Part shown: positions 36,367 to 49,412 of the stretch, piece after piece
Layout: every line of letters starts with the position of its first letter
How positions within the stretch are numbered: position 1 is the first letter of the stretch
Notes under the pieces: generated by a model
The model's database searches: none
What the model saw: the letters and a program-made list of their open reading frames with translations, nothing else
Told to the model about the DNA's origin: nothing
Program-made: the position numbers and the translations under genes
Origin: Montifringilla adamsi
Lineage: Eukaryota > Chordata > Aves > Passeriformes > Passeridae
Direction: 5' to 3'
Assembly (NCBI GenBank): GCA_017590115.1
Contig: JAGGNK010006448.1
Location: 2,057,849 to 2,121,848 of the forward strand
DNA length: 64,000 nucleotides

Positions 36367-38010
36367 CATGTCTCACGAACACTGTAGGGCATGTGATTCC
36401 CCAGATTCCTGAAAACCTCAGGCCCATTGGTGTGAGTTCCTACAGACCAGGCACAGAAGAGGAAGGCCACCTAGCAGCTCACATTTGTCTATAGCAGCAC
36501 GTCTCTGTGCAACCTACCGAGCAGCCTGAGGCACTGCTGAGGTGTGACAGGTGATGCCAGCAGCCCCCATGGGAGTCACCACCCTCCCAGGCAAGAGAGA
36601 AAACCAGCTGCAATGCCTGCCATAATCCTGATGGTCACATTTCTGACTGGGAAGTAGCCAGTTCTTTTGATGAAAAAAGGGTTTTTCAGTATATGCTCAC
36701 TTCATCCTTCTGTCATATTTCCTACTGCTTTTAAATCTAAATAAATCCTGTGAGTTTTTCATAAATACAACACTGTGGGGGTGAGTCATCCCTTTTAGCA
36801 TCAACTGGTTGGTTAGAGATGTGACTATTTGCCACCACAGTCAGAGTATTCAGGGTTAGTCTCTCACTGGACTTGAAGCCAGGAGAGCAGTGGTAGCACG
36901 GGTATCGGACAAACCAATGACAAACATTCGGGTGACTGAATCAGCCCAGCTACCTGAGATGGGGCAGGCAAATTCCACTCAAATGCAGCACCTCCTCCAA
37001 AAGACAAATAAGCTGTATTGCAAAGCACTGGGGCAGGTGTCGTGTAGATAGGGCACTGGCAGAAGAATTAGTGGGGCAATATTTCTCTTTGGAAAAAGAA
37101 ATAGGTCGTCACTGGCATCATCTCAAACTGTTTTTTGTTTATCTATGTCTTCTCACTTTTCAAGTGGCATAGAGGCAGTTATCCTTTCTCCTTTACTGTG
37201 GTTATCTTTCATCCTTCCTCCTCTCTGCTTAGAGTTTACCTCTTCATATCAATAAACCCACAACCTGAATTAATTTTGTGAACAAACTATATGACAATGA
37301 GCAGTGGTAGCATCTTTTTTACCAATATTTCTTGTAATGACTTCCTCTTGTGTACATATTTTGGTTTCCTATGACACTATTATTTGAGAACATATAAAAG
37401 TCAACTGTCAGGTGCTTTTGACATTTTGTCTTGAGTAATCTTTTAAAAACCTGTTGTGAAGAACTTGCTGTCTGGATTTCTTCTCAGGAAGTTTCTAATG
37501 TCTCTTTCACTGCATTCTTAGAAGCATCTTTGCTCTCACACATAGTCACTAAGACAACATCTCTAATTTTGCAATCCCTGTTCAGATGCGCTGTACAGCT
37601 TTAATAGATGCTTCCATTTGGGGGGAAGAAAAGGAACCAGTTGCAAGCAACTATCACTTAATGATTTCACACTTATCTTTTACTAAAAATCTGCATAATT
37701 TTCTAATGGCTAATCAGCATAAATTTATTTCATAACTCAGAGGCAGCTGTTGTTAAGAAGAGTGAATGAAGACATTTTTAGCATGGTGTCCTTTAAAGCA
37801 CTTGAGCCTAGATTCAGGCAGTCTAAATTACATCTACTTCCCTACACCTCGTGTCACCCTTTGGTTATCCCCATGCCTGCAGGGACATAGGGCACACAAA
37901 GCACAGGAGGCTGTAAATTAAGTTTTCAATGTCTGAGTCTGTACTTTGATGTCCAGATGTATAAGTACCAACGCCTCTCAAGTTACTTAACTACTGCTCA
38001 GCAAGTGGCC
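36367..38010. other. Unannotated region
   Basis: No gene or repeat family is recognised. Confidence 0.45.
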
Positions 38011-38121
38011 TGGTTGGTTGGTTGGGGTTTTGTTTGTCTTGGGGTTTTTTGTTTCTTTGTGGGTTTTTTTTTGTTGTTGGTTTGGTTTGTTTGTTTTTGT
38101 TGTTGTTTTGCTGCTGCTGCT
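38011..38121 (+). repeat. GT/T-rich low-complexity tract
   Basis: The tract starts with GGTTGGTTGGTTGG, continues as T-runs broken by G, GG and GGGG, and ends in GTTGTTGTT and (GCT)4. It is strongly strand-asymmetric (almost no A or C until the end). It is the complement type of the A/C tract at 56.7 kb. Translation gives only Phe/Val/Gly-rich nonsense. Confidence 0.93.
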
Positions 38122-41100
38122 TATTGCTATGTATCAGAGTTCAGAAGTTACCTGAAGTGCCATGAAACATAGCTTTATATACACTTTTTCTGAATATCTA
38201 AATGAGACTGTGGGTACTGGTGGCAGAACCAGGGCTTCACTGATAAGATTTCAAGTCTTGCTCTGCACCTGATTCAACTAATTCTTCTGCTGCAAGCTGC
38301 TTCCACTCGGTTCACCTTAAATGTGTACGTGGTTATGTGAGCTGAGATCTGACCTACATCTAACGCTAAACACATTGTTCTCTTTTGTGCTGCTGCCTGC
38401 AGAAGCACTGTATCTTAACCAGTCTTGCTGCAGCAGCCAACTGCTTTATCTTTGGCTTTGAAGAGATTCTTGGTCTTGGATAAGGATGTGTTACTGTTGG
38501 TCAGATAACTCTGGCTTTTGAGGAGATGTTGCAAGCAGCCACAGTCTTTGCCTTCTGCCTAGCTTTCAGTCAAATGTTGGAGGAGAAATTTTCTTTATGC
38601 TCTTCTTGACCAGATCTTTCATAAGACTGTTGTATAGCTTTGAAAATCTTGCTGTAGAAAAGAAAGCGGCAGATTGTCTATCACTGATTTCACATAAAAA
38701 GGAAGATTGCTTCCATGGTCAACTTAATACTGCTGAGCAGAAGAGAGATAATATCTAACAGGAGAAAAGTCTGGCACAGTCTAGACTCACCGGTAAGAAT
38801 GTATCTCAGGTACTTTAGCATAAAAAAAGGCTTTGCTATAATATAGACTAATGCAGAAAGATTTACAGCTAACACTTTGAAACCATGAGTGTTTAGCCCT
38901 GAATGTTCTCATAAAGGTCCTCAGACTAATTTTATCACAAACACATCTATTCTTTCTTAGCTTTACATTAAGTCATGTACAAAGGCTCATCAAATAGAAG
39001 TAAAGAGTCTTCTGGAAAAAAAATATCCTTAAAATGTTTACCTAGTCATAACTAATAGCTTTTGATTGTTCCTTAGTAAGTTTGGAAACCATTATAGAAA
39101 GCTCAATTAAGAGTCTTGACATTTACTGTGCATTCCAGTTCAAATTTACTAACGGATACAATTCAATTCCTTTTTGCACCACACAATGCCACAAATTCAG
39201 TTTAGAGTAATGCAGACTTCCAAGGGTGAGCTGGGAATAATTACACAGAAGGTCAAAAGCCTCTTGCCCTGCAATAAGTACCATTTATGACAGGCTTGCT
39301 AGTTTGTTTAAATAGAACATTATAATCAAGCAGATATTGGAAAATATCTCAAGGAGAGTACTTTTACACAATACAGAGTCCCCCTCATAAAGAAAGATAT
39401 ACCTAATTTTCAGTTCTGTGGAATGTCACCTAGAAAGAAGGGCCCTTTTATTAGCAAGGTGCGACTGCACTTTTGGTCATTGTGAGCTGCAATTCCTTCT
39501 CTAAAGTAGGATTTTGTTGCCAAGCTTGGAACTAACAGTGTGTTGAACATCCGGCCCAGTGCAAACAGGCTCCATAAGTGCCTTCAGATCAGCCTTCCTG
39601 CATGAAAGAAGCAGTGCTTTTGTGAATGAAACCGGATACTGAAGAATTAGATGTGCAGGTACTCCTCTGGTCACTTTACAGAGAAAGGATGGGGGAGGAG
39701 GAGTAGAAGAGATGCTGATTACAACATGTTGTCTGTATAAACTGAACATGTGTGAAGGTGTGGGAATGTGCATATAAACCCTTTCCAGAGTTTGTTTTTT
39801 CATTAAAATGAAGAAAACTCAAAGAGGTGTTCCTTCCTCTCCCCCTCCTCCACATAACAATTTTTGCTGAGAAAAAATTATTAGTGTTAGACCTGGATAG
39901 GCGCTGATGTCACCATTTTGACTGATAGTCGTCCTTGTAGGAAAATAGCACAACTAGTTCATCTGCATTTGAGAACAAAGACCTGTAACACATGGATGCA
40001 GTCTCTTCAGGTTCTCTGGGAAGCCTTCTGAGCAGCAGAGACTTGCTGCACGTTCAGGGTACAGCTGGCTGTGCTGAGAGGGGTACAGCAACAGGCAGAC
40101 ATACATCACCGTGCTAAAAGCAGTCTTGGGGACCAGTGGCATTCCTCAATACAAAGAGTGATATTTTTCTCACTTCTTTGTTTTGTTTTATTTTATTTAC
40201 TCCAAGTATCTGAGCTACTCCTAAACCTTAGATTAACAAGAAAAATTCCCTGATTTGATAAACAAGCATCTTGTGAACTCCTGAAGCATTTCAGCTTTGA
40301 AAGGAAAGCAAGTAGGAACTTTTGCCAGTTTGCTTGAAACTGCCATTCACTGTTAAGTTATTTTTATCAGAGAGGGAAGCTGGCTAAAAGCCTGAACAAA
40401 GAGATAGATTTTCATTCCCTTGTTGAGCATGAGGAAGCTCAGGTTTAAGGTAGCAATTATCTGTCCTCTGCAACACCACACCCAGCTTTCCTTCTGCCCT
40501 TGTCACTGTGACTTGCTGAAAGAGCAGTGGGGGCGCAGAAAAGACAGTCCTCATCAGCTGGTCTCCAGCTCACACAGTGATCACCACGATACTTCATCTG
40601 CAGGTGAAGTGTGCTATTTTATTCAGAAGCCTTGCAGGTTCCTCGACTCATTGCCCCATACAGCATGTGCAGCCCATCTAGTCCGTGTGGGACAAGGGTG
40701 ATAGCGCTGGGATCCAGTCAGCGAGGCCACAGCTGTTCTGCTGCAATAATCTCCCACTTGCAGTATGTGTCACAGCTATGAGCTGTTTGGCCTGTAAATC
40801 AACAGGTTTGATCTTGCCTTCTGATGGTTTCTGAATAGGCTGCTGAAAGGCTCTCAAGAGCACCTCTACCTCCTAAACCGGTGCCACCCTCTTTACTCAC
40901 AGTGGGTGATGAGGAAGTTGCTGCCTTTTTTGTTCCTTAAGCTGACCTGTGAAAGACCATAAATGCGTTATATGCCATACATAAATTTGGCTTCTTGCTA
41001 GGCTCACAAAAGAGAGTACTTAGGTATGAGTGTGTTATCTTCAAGACACGGATGAGGTTGTGTTTGTTTCAGGGTTCAAAACGTGCAGGCAAATAGTGGG

Positions 41101-44100
41101 AGCTCAGTTGGATGCAGCAGTGTTGATACACGGACCTTTGGAAATTGTACTTCCAAATATAGAAATCATTCACTTGTGGTTCTGGTCACATCTGAATCAA
41201 ATCCAAGAACCAGGATCATGTTTTGAATCCGATGCCATATTAAGGACAGATGGATTGACACAAGCCACATTTTTGAGGTGGGTTATTCATAAACACATAC
41301 ATTTTGACACAGCAGGTCAAGTGACTAATATTTCATACCTCAGCATTCCAAAGCACTCACCTGCAATGGAAATGATTCCTTGGTAAAGTATTTTCTTCAG
41401 CTACTTGAGCAAATGTGCCCTGTGTCTGTAGGTTCATGTTTGTGGAGCAAGATGTTATTCAGTCCTAATTCGACTGGTCAATTTATTTAAATAAAGGTGC
41501 CACAGATCTTACTTCCTCCCTGAGTTAGCCACATGTACATGTGCTCAGTGTTCTTTGGACATGACACGCCACAGTTGCATCTGTAGCTGTGAATACACAA
41601 TCCCACCTCCTCTCCACCTGAGCTCCTCTTAGGCAACCTGCAAAAACTCTGTCCAGGTCTGCTTGGCCTGACCACCTCATGTGCACCCTGACCCTGTCAT
41701 GGCATAATGATGGGTAATAAACGTGCTGGCAGTGCCTGAGCACATAAATCACTAAAATGTTCCAAAGGAAAGTCTTCCCCTGCATCCACCTTGTGGCCTT
41801 CCAGACATTCAGGAGCAGATTTGGCTTTCAGATGGCCTCGGGTAACCCTTGAGATGTAGTGCACCTGCATCAGTGTACCTACATGTCCTTACCAAGCAGA
41901 ATTCTCTCTTGGCTTATACAATGGAAATTAGAAGTAGGGGTGCCAACATGTATCACTAGGGAAAGACACCCTTAATCCACAAATGGTTGCTTTATAAAGA
42001 CTGAAGTACTGTAAAAGCCATTCCCTTATGCAATGCAGCCTACAGATTATAAGACTCCAGAGACAAGGCATGGATTAAGTGCATTACCACACAATGAACA
42101 TATGTCAGTTAAGTTTTTATCACTGTCAAACAAGCGCTAGGAAAGAGTCATAAGGAAAATATTTATAGCAATAAATCCCACCTCAACATGATAACACATT
42201 CAGACTGAACACTAAAAGAACTAAAGGTATGTAGAATAAAATGTGACTCAGGTATTCCAGGTAACCCATGGCATACTGTAGAACAATTATTTTAATATTT
42301 CTGGCTGGCTAATAAAAGTAGCAGGAAAAACTGTGCTTTGTGAGTTTTGGATAAGGAACTAGAAGTGTCTGGTCTGGCTGCATGTTTGTCTTACTGCAGT
42401 TAAATATAGATAACTTTTCTTAACTAGGCTAGTACACATCTCCCCAAATGTAAGGAGCACAAATTGTAACTTCTTTCATAAGTTGTATAACAAGGTGCGC
42501 ACTGTTCTCCAGACTCATATAATCACGGAAATATCATCACTGCAGTAGTTTGCCTCCCTCTGGATTTTTCCCCTTCACAGGTTTGTGCTGACAGTTTGCT
42601 TTGCTTTACTTTACTCACTAATGTGGTTAAAATCCATAACCCTCCTGATGACTGCCATGGTTACAGAGCACATCTCTTTCAACAGGTTCCTTTTTCCTGG
42701 CGGAGATACAACGCCTCTGATTCACAGGCTGCAGGATAGTGGTGGTGAAATCAGTGGAGCTTACTGTCCCTTGGCACTGGGGACCAAACAGAGAGCTGGT
42801 GTAAGCTGAGGATTACCATGGAGCATAGAATAACATCCCTAGCTTTGGCTTTGAAGATTTGGTTTCCACATCAGTGTTTTTCTCTTTTGTTGCCTTTCAG
42901 AAATGCAAGTGTTTTCAAATCATGCTGTATAATTTAGCAGAAGATCAATATTTTGTCTGGCAGCCTTTGTAGCATGTATAGATGATTTCTCGCACCAAGC
43001 TTCCTCTTCTTTTTTCCCTCTCTCCCCTGTCCCTCTAAGTGTGATGTTTTGAAAAGCAAATCTTTTTGACTACAAAATCCTTTCCTGTCTTTAATATGTT
43101 AGGTATGGGTTAACAGGGCAAATGTCTTCAGCTCCTCTTCATCTTGCTTTACCAAATTCTGTTTTACCAAAAACATGCTCATTTGTATTGGCTGAAACGG
43201 TTCCATCAAAGCTGAATTTCAATGAAAACATTATTTAGAGTTTTCAGGGTGAAGCATAGAGAAAGAAGGGGCAAGGTTTTTTGCTGTTGTTGTTGCTAAA
43301 AAAAAAAACCAACAAAAAACCGTATTTTTATTCAGTAATGGATATTTTCCAAATTAAAAAACCTGGATATGTAGATCCCAAGACGACTGCTTTGTGTCCT
43401 ACAGAAATCAATCTTCACTGTGAAGAAAGTGTATTTTTCTCATCGAGAAAATGTTTAAGAAGCTTGAGCAGTGACTTGAGCAGTGAAAAAAAATCTCGAA
43501 ATCTGTACTGAAGGGCCTGTTTTTAGCAGTTTCTCTCATCAGTGATCTCAGTTTCCTTTCCAAATTAATTAGGCTCCTGGAATTCTCCCTTAATATCCTT
43601 TCTCAGGCATAGTCAATTATTTTGAATTAAAAATATACAATTGCTGCAACTTGTTGCATGTACCATTTTTTTCCAGCCATGAATTACTACCATCCTTTGG
43701 GCCATAAAATGAAATTTAAATAATGCTGCCATATTCCTCTTGACTGAAAGAATGTAAATGTTGATCAAAGCTTCCATCAGCTTAAAATATCAGAAATGGA
43801 GAATGATGCTGCCAGAAAGATGGGTATTTAATATATGTCTCAGTACTTACATGTTTTTCTCCTTTGTGTTTATCAGGGCATTAATTTCTTCTTGTTGCAC
43901 CATCATATTTTTATTATTTAAGCAAATTATCATGGCTAAAGTAAGTAGGGCAATTATTCTTTGTTAGCTGGCACACTGCCATTCCTTTCATGTGTTCAAG
44001 AGTCAGCTATGAATTACAAGGATGTAATGTCCCAGATGGATTTAGCGGTGACATCATAAATTCTCACTCTGATGAAGACACTAATATGTGCTGTTGCCAG

Positions 44101-47100
44101 TAATATGCTGACACCACTTAGAGTGAAGGGCACAAACAAAGATGTCTTTCTTGGCATAGCACCAAGGAAGCCAAAGCTACTGTGAAAGAAAGCACCAGCC
44201 AGGTGAATTCAACTTTCCTTTGGAAATACATCTGTTAAATGGGAAACAATTCACCTGCATAACGAATGCAGCTCCTCTATGTGCATGGCGTGCTTTGGAA
44301 ACCACGGTCAGCTGAACATAAAAAAAGAAAAAAGAAAAAAAATATGTATTTGAGGATTCTGGCAGTAGTTTGTTAATTATTTTAGCTTAGATAAAGCAGC
44401 TCTGGAGTAGCTTAGGGTTCACCACAGAATCAGCATGTAGCTGGATTGGACCCAGCACAAAACCTGAAGTGGTTCCCTGTATGAAATCTCATGCCTTGCT
44501 CCTCTGGCTCCAGATTCTGATTGAGCACTGGTACCACATTTCATATCTACAACCCAGTGAGGTCAACATATCCACATGGGCTTTCGAGGCAAACTTTGGG
44601 AGCACTCTGAGGTGGAATGGTGACCTGTTTCTCCTAAGAGAACAGAGAGAGTTGTGATGCCTGGCTTGTAGCGAGGTCCATTGGCACAGGTGAGTTTTTG
44701 GGTCTCTATTGGTGTCATACACCAGAACAGCAGACTGGCACAATCTGCAGGCCACAGAGGAAGCTTGGCCTTGTCAACATGATGTGCAGCATCACCGATC
44801 CATCCCTTCACTCTACCCATCACTGCTTCATTCTGCCTAATCTCTCCAAAAGGAAATTTAATTCACAGTACACATTTATAAAATACTCTTCATCCTTTGA
44901 ACTGGTTCCCTTAAACATACCCTAAATATCACCACCACTGTTGCTCAAGAGACCCTTGTTCCAGGACCTTGAAATTTCTTAGTGTCTTTTTTAGGTAGAT
45001 TTAACAGGTCTCACATTTCTTCCCACCCACCTCTGCCACTCAGGCCTCCCTTTCCTCTAATAAGATCCCACCAGGTGCCTTAAGGTAGTGCATGCTGAAT
45101 CCCACAACACCACTGGGAAGCTGAAGATTCTGGATTTTGCTTCAGGAACTGTATGTTACTCTTGGGCAGCAATTTGAAAATCTTTTCTGTAATAAAGCAC
45201 GCTAGGATATTCATTATTCCCGTTAATCCAAGGTGCCAAGTAGCATTATCAACACATTATAAAAATGTTCATGTTAGGGTTCAAACTTTGAACTTTACTT
45301 AAAAACAATAATGGCCTAGAAATCTGTTCCTTCTCTTTGCCTTCTCTGTTCCTGAACAACTCCAATTTTTAGATTTTTTTCTGCAACACCATGAATCTTC
45401 TTTTCCTGCCCCAAGTTCAAATGGAAGCTGCATCTCCTGATGCCACATGACTTTAGAACCTGCATCTTTGAACAGAAGCCAAAATGTTTATCTTCTGTGT
45501 ATAAAATGCTCTTTATATCATCTTCGCAATGAATATGTTTGTGCATCACATCAAACAGTGTTTGGCTTCCCTATAGCACATGGCACAGTTTTAATAGTAT
45601 TGATTTTAATCTAATTTACCTGAAAGTTTTCAAACTTCCTGCTTCTGTATGGTATCTGAAACATTAACCTACAGGTCAATCCAGATCATACCTGTCTGAA
45701 GCACTCCACACGAATTTCCACCCAAATTCTATCTTTTCCAAGATTGCTGGGTCCTGTCAGCATTTTGCCTTTGTTCTTTTCTGGCAAAGCATTGACATGA
45801 CATTTGTAAATGTTGCCAGATGAGTCAGTGGCCTGGGTTTGGTACATAATTCAGAATTTCAGTTTTTCAAGCCCTCTGAAGCAGCAGCCACTATTGGAGC
45901 CAAAGTTTAATATTGTTAGTGTATTAATTCATGTCAGTGGTTGAGTGCATTTTTTTTTTTTACCACATTTCACAGAAAATCTTCTACCACCAGCAATTGA
46001 TCAAATATGACAAGCTCCCACTTGGCTAATGCCTGTGATATGGGCTACTTAACTCCTGTATTTCTTCCCAGAATGGAAACTGTGGCTTCTGGTGAAATAA
46101 AGGAGCTTCTGTTTCTCTGCCACTGTCAGAAATGGAAATTCAGAGCAATATTTTCATCAGCTTGAAATGCCAGATGAGATTAAAATCCTCATGCCAAGGG
46201 GAAGGCATTTCCTTTGAGCTGCAGTCCTTAATGCTCCTCAGCCCACCACTTTGTAGGAGGCATCTCAACCTTCCTGTTCCTCCTCTCATTGGAGCAGTGC
46301 CAAAGTGTCAAATCATTAAGAGACGCTGAGATCTTCTGGGAATACCCCACTAGGGTGAATTCAAGCCTGATATAGGGCTGCCAGGCTACGAGGGTTATTT
46401 CAAGGAGGAAAGCACACTGGTGTAGAAGTAAACTGGAACTCCAGGGGCCCACGAATCCTACCCACCAATTTATGATTGCCATAAATTGATGTTGTGGCCT
46501 GTCTTCTGGGGAGAGTGAGTGGGATGAGCTGCCCCAGGGAGCAGGGCCTTTGAACTACTAACTGATGCCTTAACCTTGGACATCCTAAAGTTTGTGATAA
46601 CTGAGCTGGGCTAAGGTAACAGAGAACACCATGGCCTGCAACTTGAGGAAGACATCTGTGCTGCTTGGACATGTTCTTGTTGCTAAACCTTCCCTGCATT
46701 TCACACACACCGAGAGCCTGGTATGAAGTGTGGTGTTGTCATAATGAAATCACAGGGAGTCAGATGGAGAAATGTGTGTTTGAGCATTTAAAGCTAGACT
46801 TGTAGACCACAAAACAGACTTCACAAGTAGAGGTCAAGGTGGCAACAATTAAGACAAGATTATATTTAATGGAAAGTCACCTGGATTGAATTAAGTGTAT
46901 TTTCTTGGACCTAGCAGGCTGGAATCAGGATAAACAAACTTCTCCAGAATTCCTAGGTGACCTTACAATAATTATGACCAAATCTGAGTTTCAAGTCTTC
47001 AGAGCCCCCAAATTATCTTTTATATAAGAACACACATTGCTACTCGGGAGGTCTGTTTGTTGTGATGAACAGAGCATAAAATAAATCCCTCACACACAAT

Positions 47101-47357
47101 ACTGCAGGTGGAGGCTGCAAAACAGTTTCTGTGATCAATAGAGCTAATGGGCCTCCAGTGTAAAACACATTTTTGTAACTCCCTTTCTTCAGACCTTATT
47201 TTTTGTCAGAAACATAGTGCCAAAAGAACTTAATGGCTTTGTTTTCCAGTCCATAAACTGCTGATATGTCGCTGGTGTTGCAGTTAAGCATCCACAATAA
47301 ACCCACCAGAGTTCAACCTCGTGCTACAGTCAAGCACTGCTGGGGCCACCACCTTTC
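38122..47357. other. Large unannotated region
   Basis: I see no recognisable gene, CR1 piece or other mobile element in these 9.2 kb. Simple-sequence content is limited to short A- or T-runs (for example about 43300, 44321-44343 and 45951-45961) and a TTTTA-type patch near 40182-40198. The longest open frame is 118 codons at 41030-41386 (+), beginning at GTG directly after a TGA; it has no recognisable domain. A good donor-like CACAG|GTGAGT near 44690 has no open upstream exon. Confidence 0.45.
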
Positions 47358-47379
47358 TTTTTTTTTTTTTTTTTTTTTT
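47358..47379 (+). repeat. T22 homopolymer run
   Basis: An uninterrupted run of 22 T. I see no adjacent retrotransposed sequence for which it would be the antisense poly(A) tail. Confidence 0.95.
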
Positions 47380-47823
47380 AAGTTTATTGCTGCTGCATGT
47401 TTAAAATATGATAATGTACCTCTACATGGAAACACAGAATGAAAAAATGATACACACACATCTCAGTTTTGTAGGTTCCATCTGTGGCATCTTTGCCCCT
47501 TATTCAGACAGTATGCCCCGGGAAGGCATGGAAATCTGCCTTTGATTCCAGTTTGTTTGCCAGTCTTGGCCTGCACACTCTACTTGCTCACTTTAAGATG
47601 AATGCTGGTCAACAGTTGTTCACCACAAGAGAGTTTCTTTTGAGAATGTGTTGGTTCACTGAGCTTCACTGATCCAGCCAAGACATTTAAATGCCTGCTT
47701 AATGAGTCCATGCAGGTTTTCAAATATCTAATGAGTGTCAATTATTTGGACCCTATGAATCCCTGGCAGTTTTTTAGTGAATGCACACTCTTGTCAACTT
47801 TCACTATTTTCTCTAGAGCAGTC
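47380..47823. other. Unannotated spacer
   Basis: Nothing is recognised between the T-run and the A-rich tract. Confidence 0.45.
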
Positions 47824-47890
47824 AAATAAAACAAAACAAACAAACAAACAAACAAAAAAACCAAAAAAAAAAAAAAAAGAAAAAAGAAAA
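47824..47890 (+). repeat. (CAAA)n and A-rich tract
   Basis: AACAAAACAAA is followed by about five CAAA units, an A-run with CC interruption, a run of about 16 A, and GAAAAAAG. It is purine-dominated on the plus strand. Confidence 0.95.
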
Positions 47891-49016
47891 GCTCAGGATT
47901 TCCAGGCAGATGCAAAGAAGTTTCCTGAAAGTTCAGTAGAAATGTCTAAAATTTTTGGTTTGAGCTCACACTGGACTAGAACATGAAAAAACACTTCTTG
48001 TGGACCTAAAGTAGTTTTATATATGCTTTTCAAGAATCAGCCTAACTTCCAATCCCTCAGTTAACTTGAAACACCTGTCCTAAAGAAGTAAATGCCACTC
48101 TTGCGGTATTTGCTTTGCTTAAAGCTGATTTGAACTTTTAAGCTAATGGCTCATGGTCTTACCCACTGTGATTATTTATACTGCAAAAAGAATGGGAAGG
48201 CCTAGATTTTCACAGAAGATACAAAATGCTAATTATTTCTCCAATGAAAATGGAAGTAAATGTGATGCAATTAAGATTTTGAGTGCTTTTGTACAAGTTT
48301 TTAAAGTGTGTGTTTCTGTATTAGTTTAGTTTGGATTTTGGGAGTAAGGAACCATATTGTAAAAGAGGAGAAATACACCCAGCACCAGTAATTCTTACAA
48401 AGCTTGCAAAGACACTTTTAAACACCTTTATGTGGGATGTACAGACAAAGGTGTAATGAAAGTATAAATGGTTATATGTGGCACTGCCTCATTCAGTGAT
48501 TTGTATCTTAGTGCTGCTGCCATGCTCTTTCCCCCAAACCATGAGCCCCTAGGACCACTGTATGACCATACTTCATCCTCATCTCAGGGTTATGGATACT
48601 TTCTCTAGTCCTTTCATTCCTTCTCCTGACTTCACATCTCATTTCAGCCTTAGTCCTTGATTCATACTACAGGTGCCTGCCCACCTCTTCATACTGTAGT
48701 TACTTGCCTTCTACCCCATCCCCACCGCCCCCTGCTAAGCAGGAATTAAAGCTCACAACCTCAAATAGAGGCAGCTGAATCTCTGTACCTGGCCTGCAGC
48801 AAGGGCAGAAGATCAATCTGCCTGGGGTAAGAAGTGTGGTGTAAGACCTGGCCCCCCAGGCGGGAACCAGGGACTGGCGTTACCTGGTGTGCTTTCTGTG
48901 GCTGGGAGAAAAGCAGTCATGTTTGCAGAAGGATACTGTGACAGCCTGAGTTCTGTATCCTGGGGTCCTTCTACACCATCTCAGACTCCAGCTACTGTAG
49001 AGAAAAAAGTACTTGG
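47891..49016. other. Unannotated region
   Basis: No gene or element is recognised. GC content rises from about 48.7 kb, including a C-run near 48860. Confidence 0.45.
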
Positions 49017-49412
49017 ATTCACAGATGCATAGAGTATTTTGGGTTGGAAGGGACCTTAAAGATCATCTAATTCCAAGCCCCCTGCTGTAGGCAGGGACAT
49101 CTTTCACTAAATCAGGTTGCTCAAAGCCCCATCCAACCTCTCCTTGGAACACTTACAGGGATGGGGCAATCACAGCTTCTCTGGGAAACCTGTTCCAGTA
49201 CCTCACCACTCTCACAGTAAAGAACCTTTTCCTAATATCTAAACTAAATCTACTCTGTTTCAGTTGAAAGCCATTACCCTTTGTCATATAACTTTGTAAA
49301 AAGTCTCTCCCCAGCTTTCTTGTAAGCCCTAAAGGAACTGGAAGACTGCTATAGGATCTCCCTGGAGCCTTCTCTTCTCCAGCTATCCAGGAGATATATT
49401 CCCTCATACATT
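49017..49412 (-). mobile_element. CR1: CR1 LINE fragment, minus strand, ORF2 C-terminus plus 3' UTR
   Basis: Read on the minus strand, the coding tail comes first: 84 codons (49407-49153) are open and carry the CR1 signature '[14 protein letters not shown]' after a '[18 protein letters not shown]' stretch. The 3' UTR follows, with the antisense 'gggttggaagggacctta' block at 49039-49058 and a degenerate octamer end at about 49017-49035. This is the best preserved CR1 coding remnant in the window. It is 5'-truncated, as most CR1 copies are, and has no complete reverse transcriptase. Confidence 0.96.

Noticed and set aside
36149..36427. Minus-strand frame with repeated KKKKK segments
   Set aside because: It is produced by the T-tracts in the 116-bp tandem duplication.
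44680..44700. Good splice-donor sequence CACAG|GTGAGT
   Set aside because: The open frame upstream stops at 44657, before the donor, and no acceptor defines an exon.
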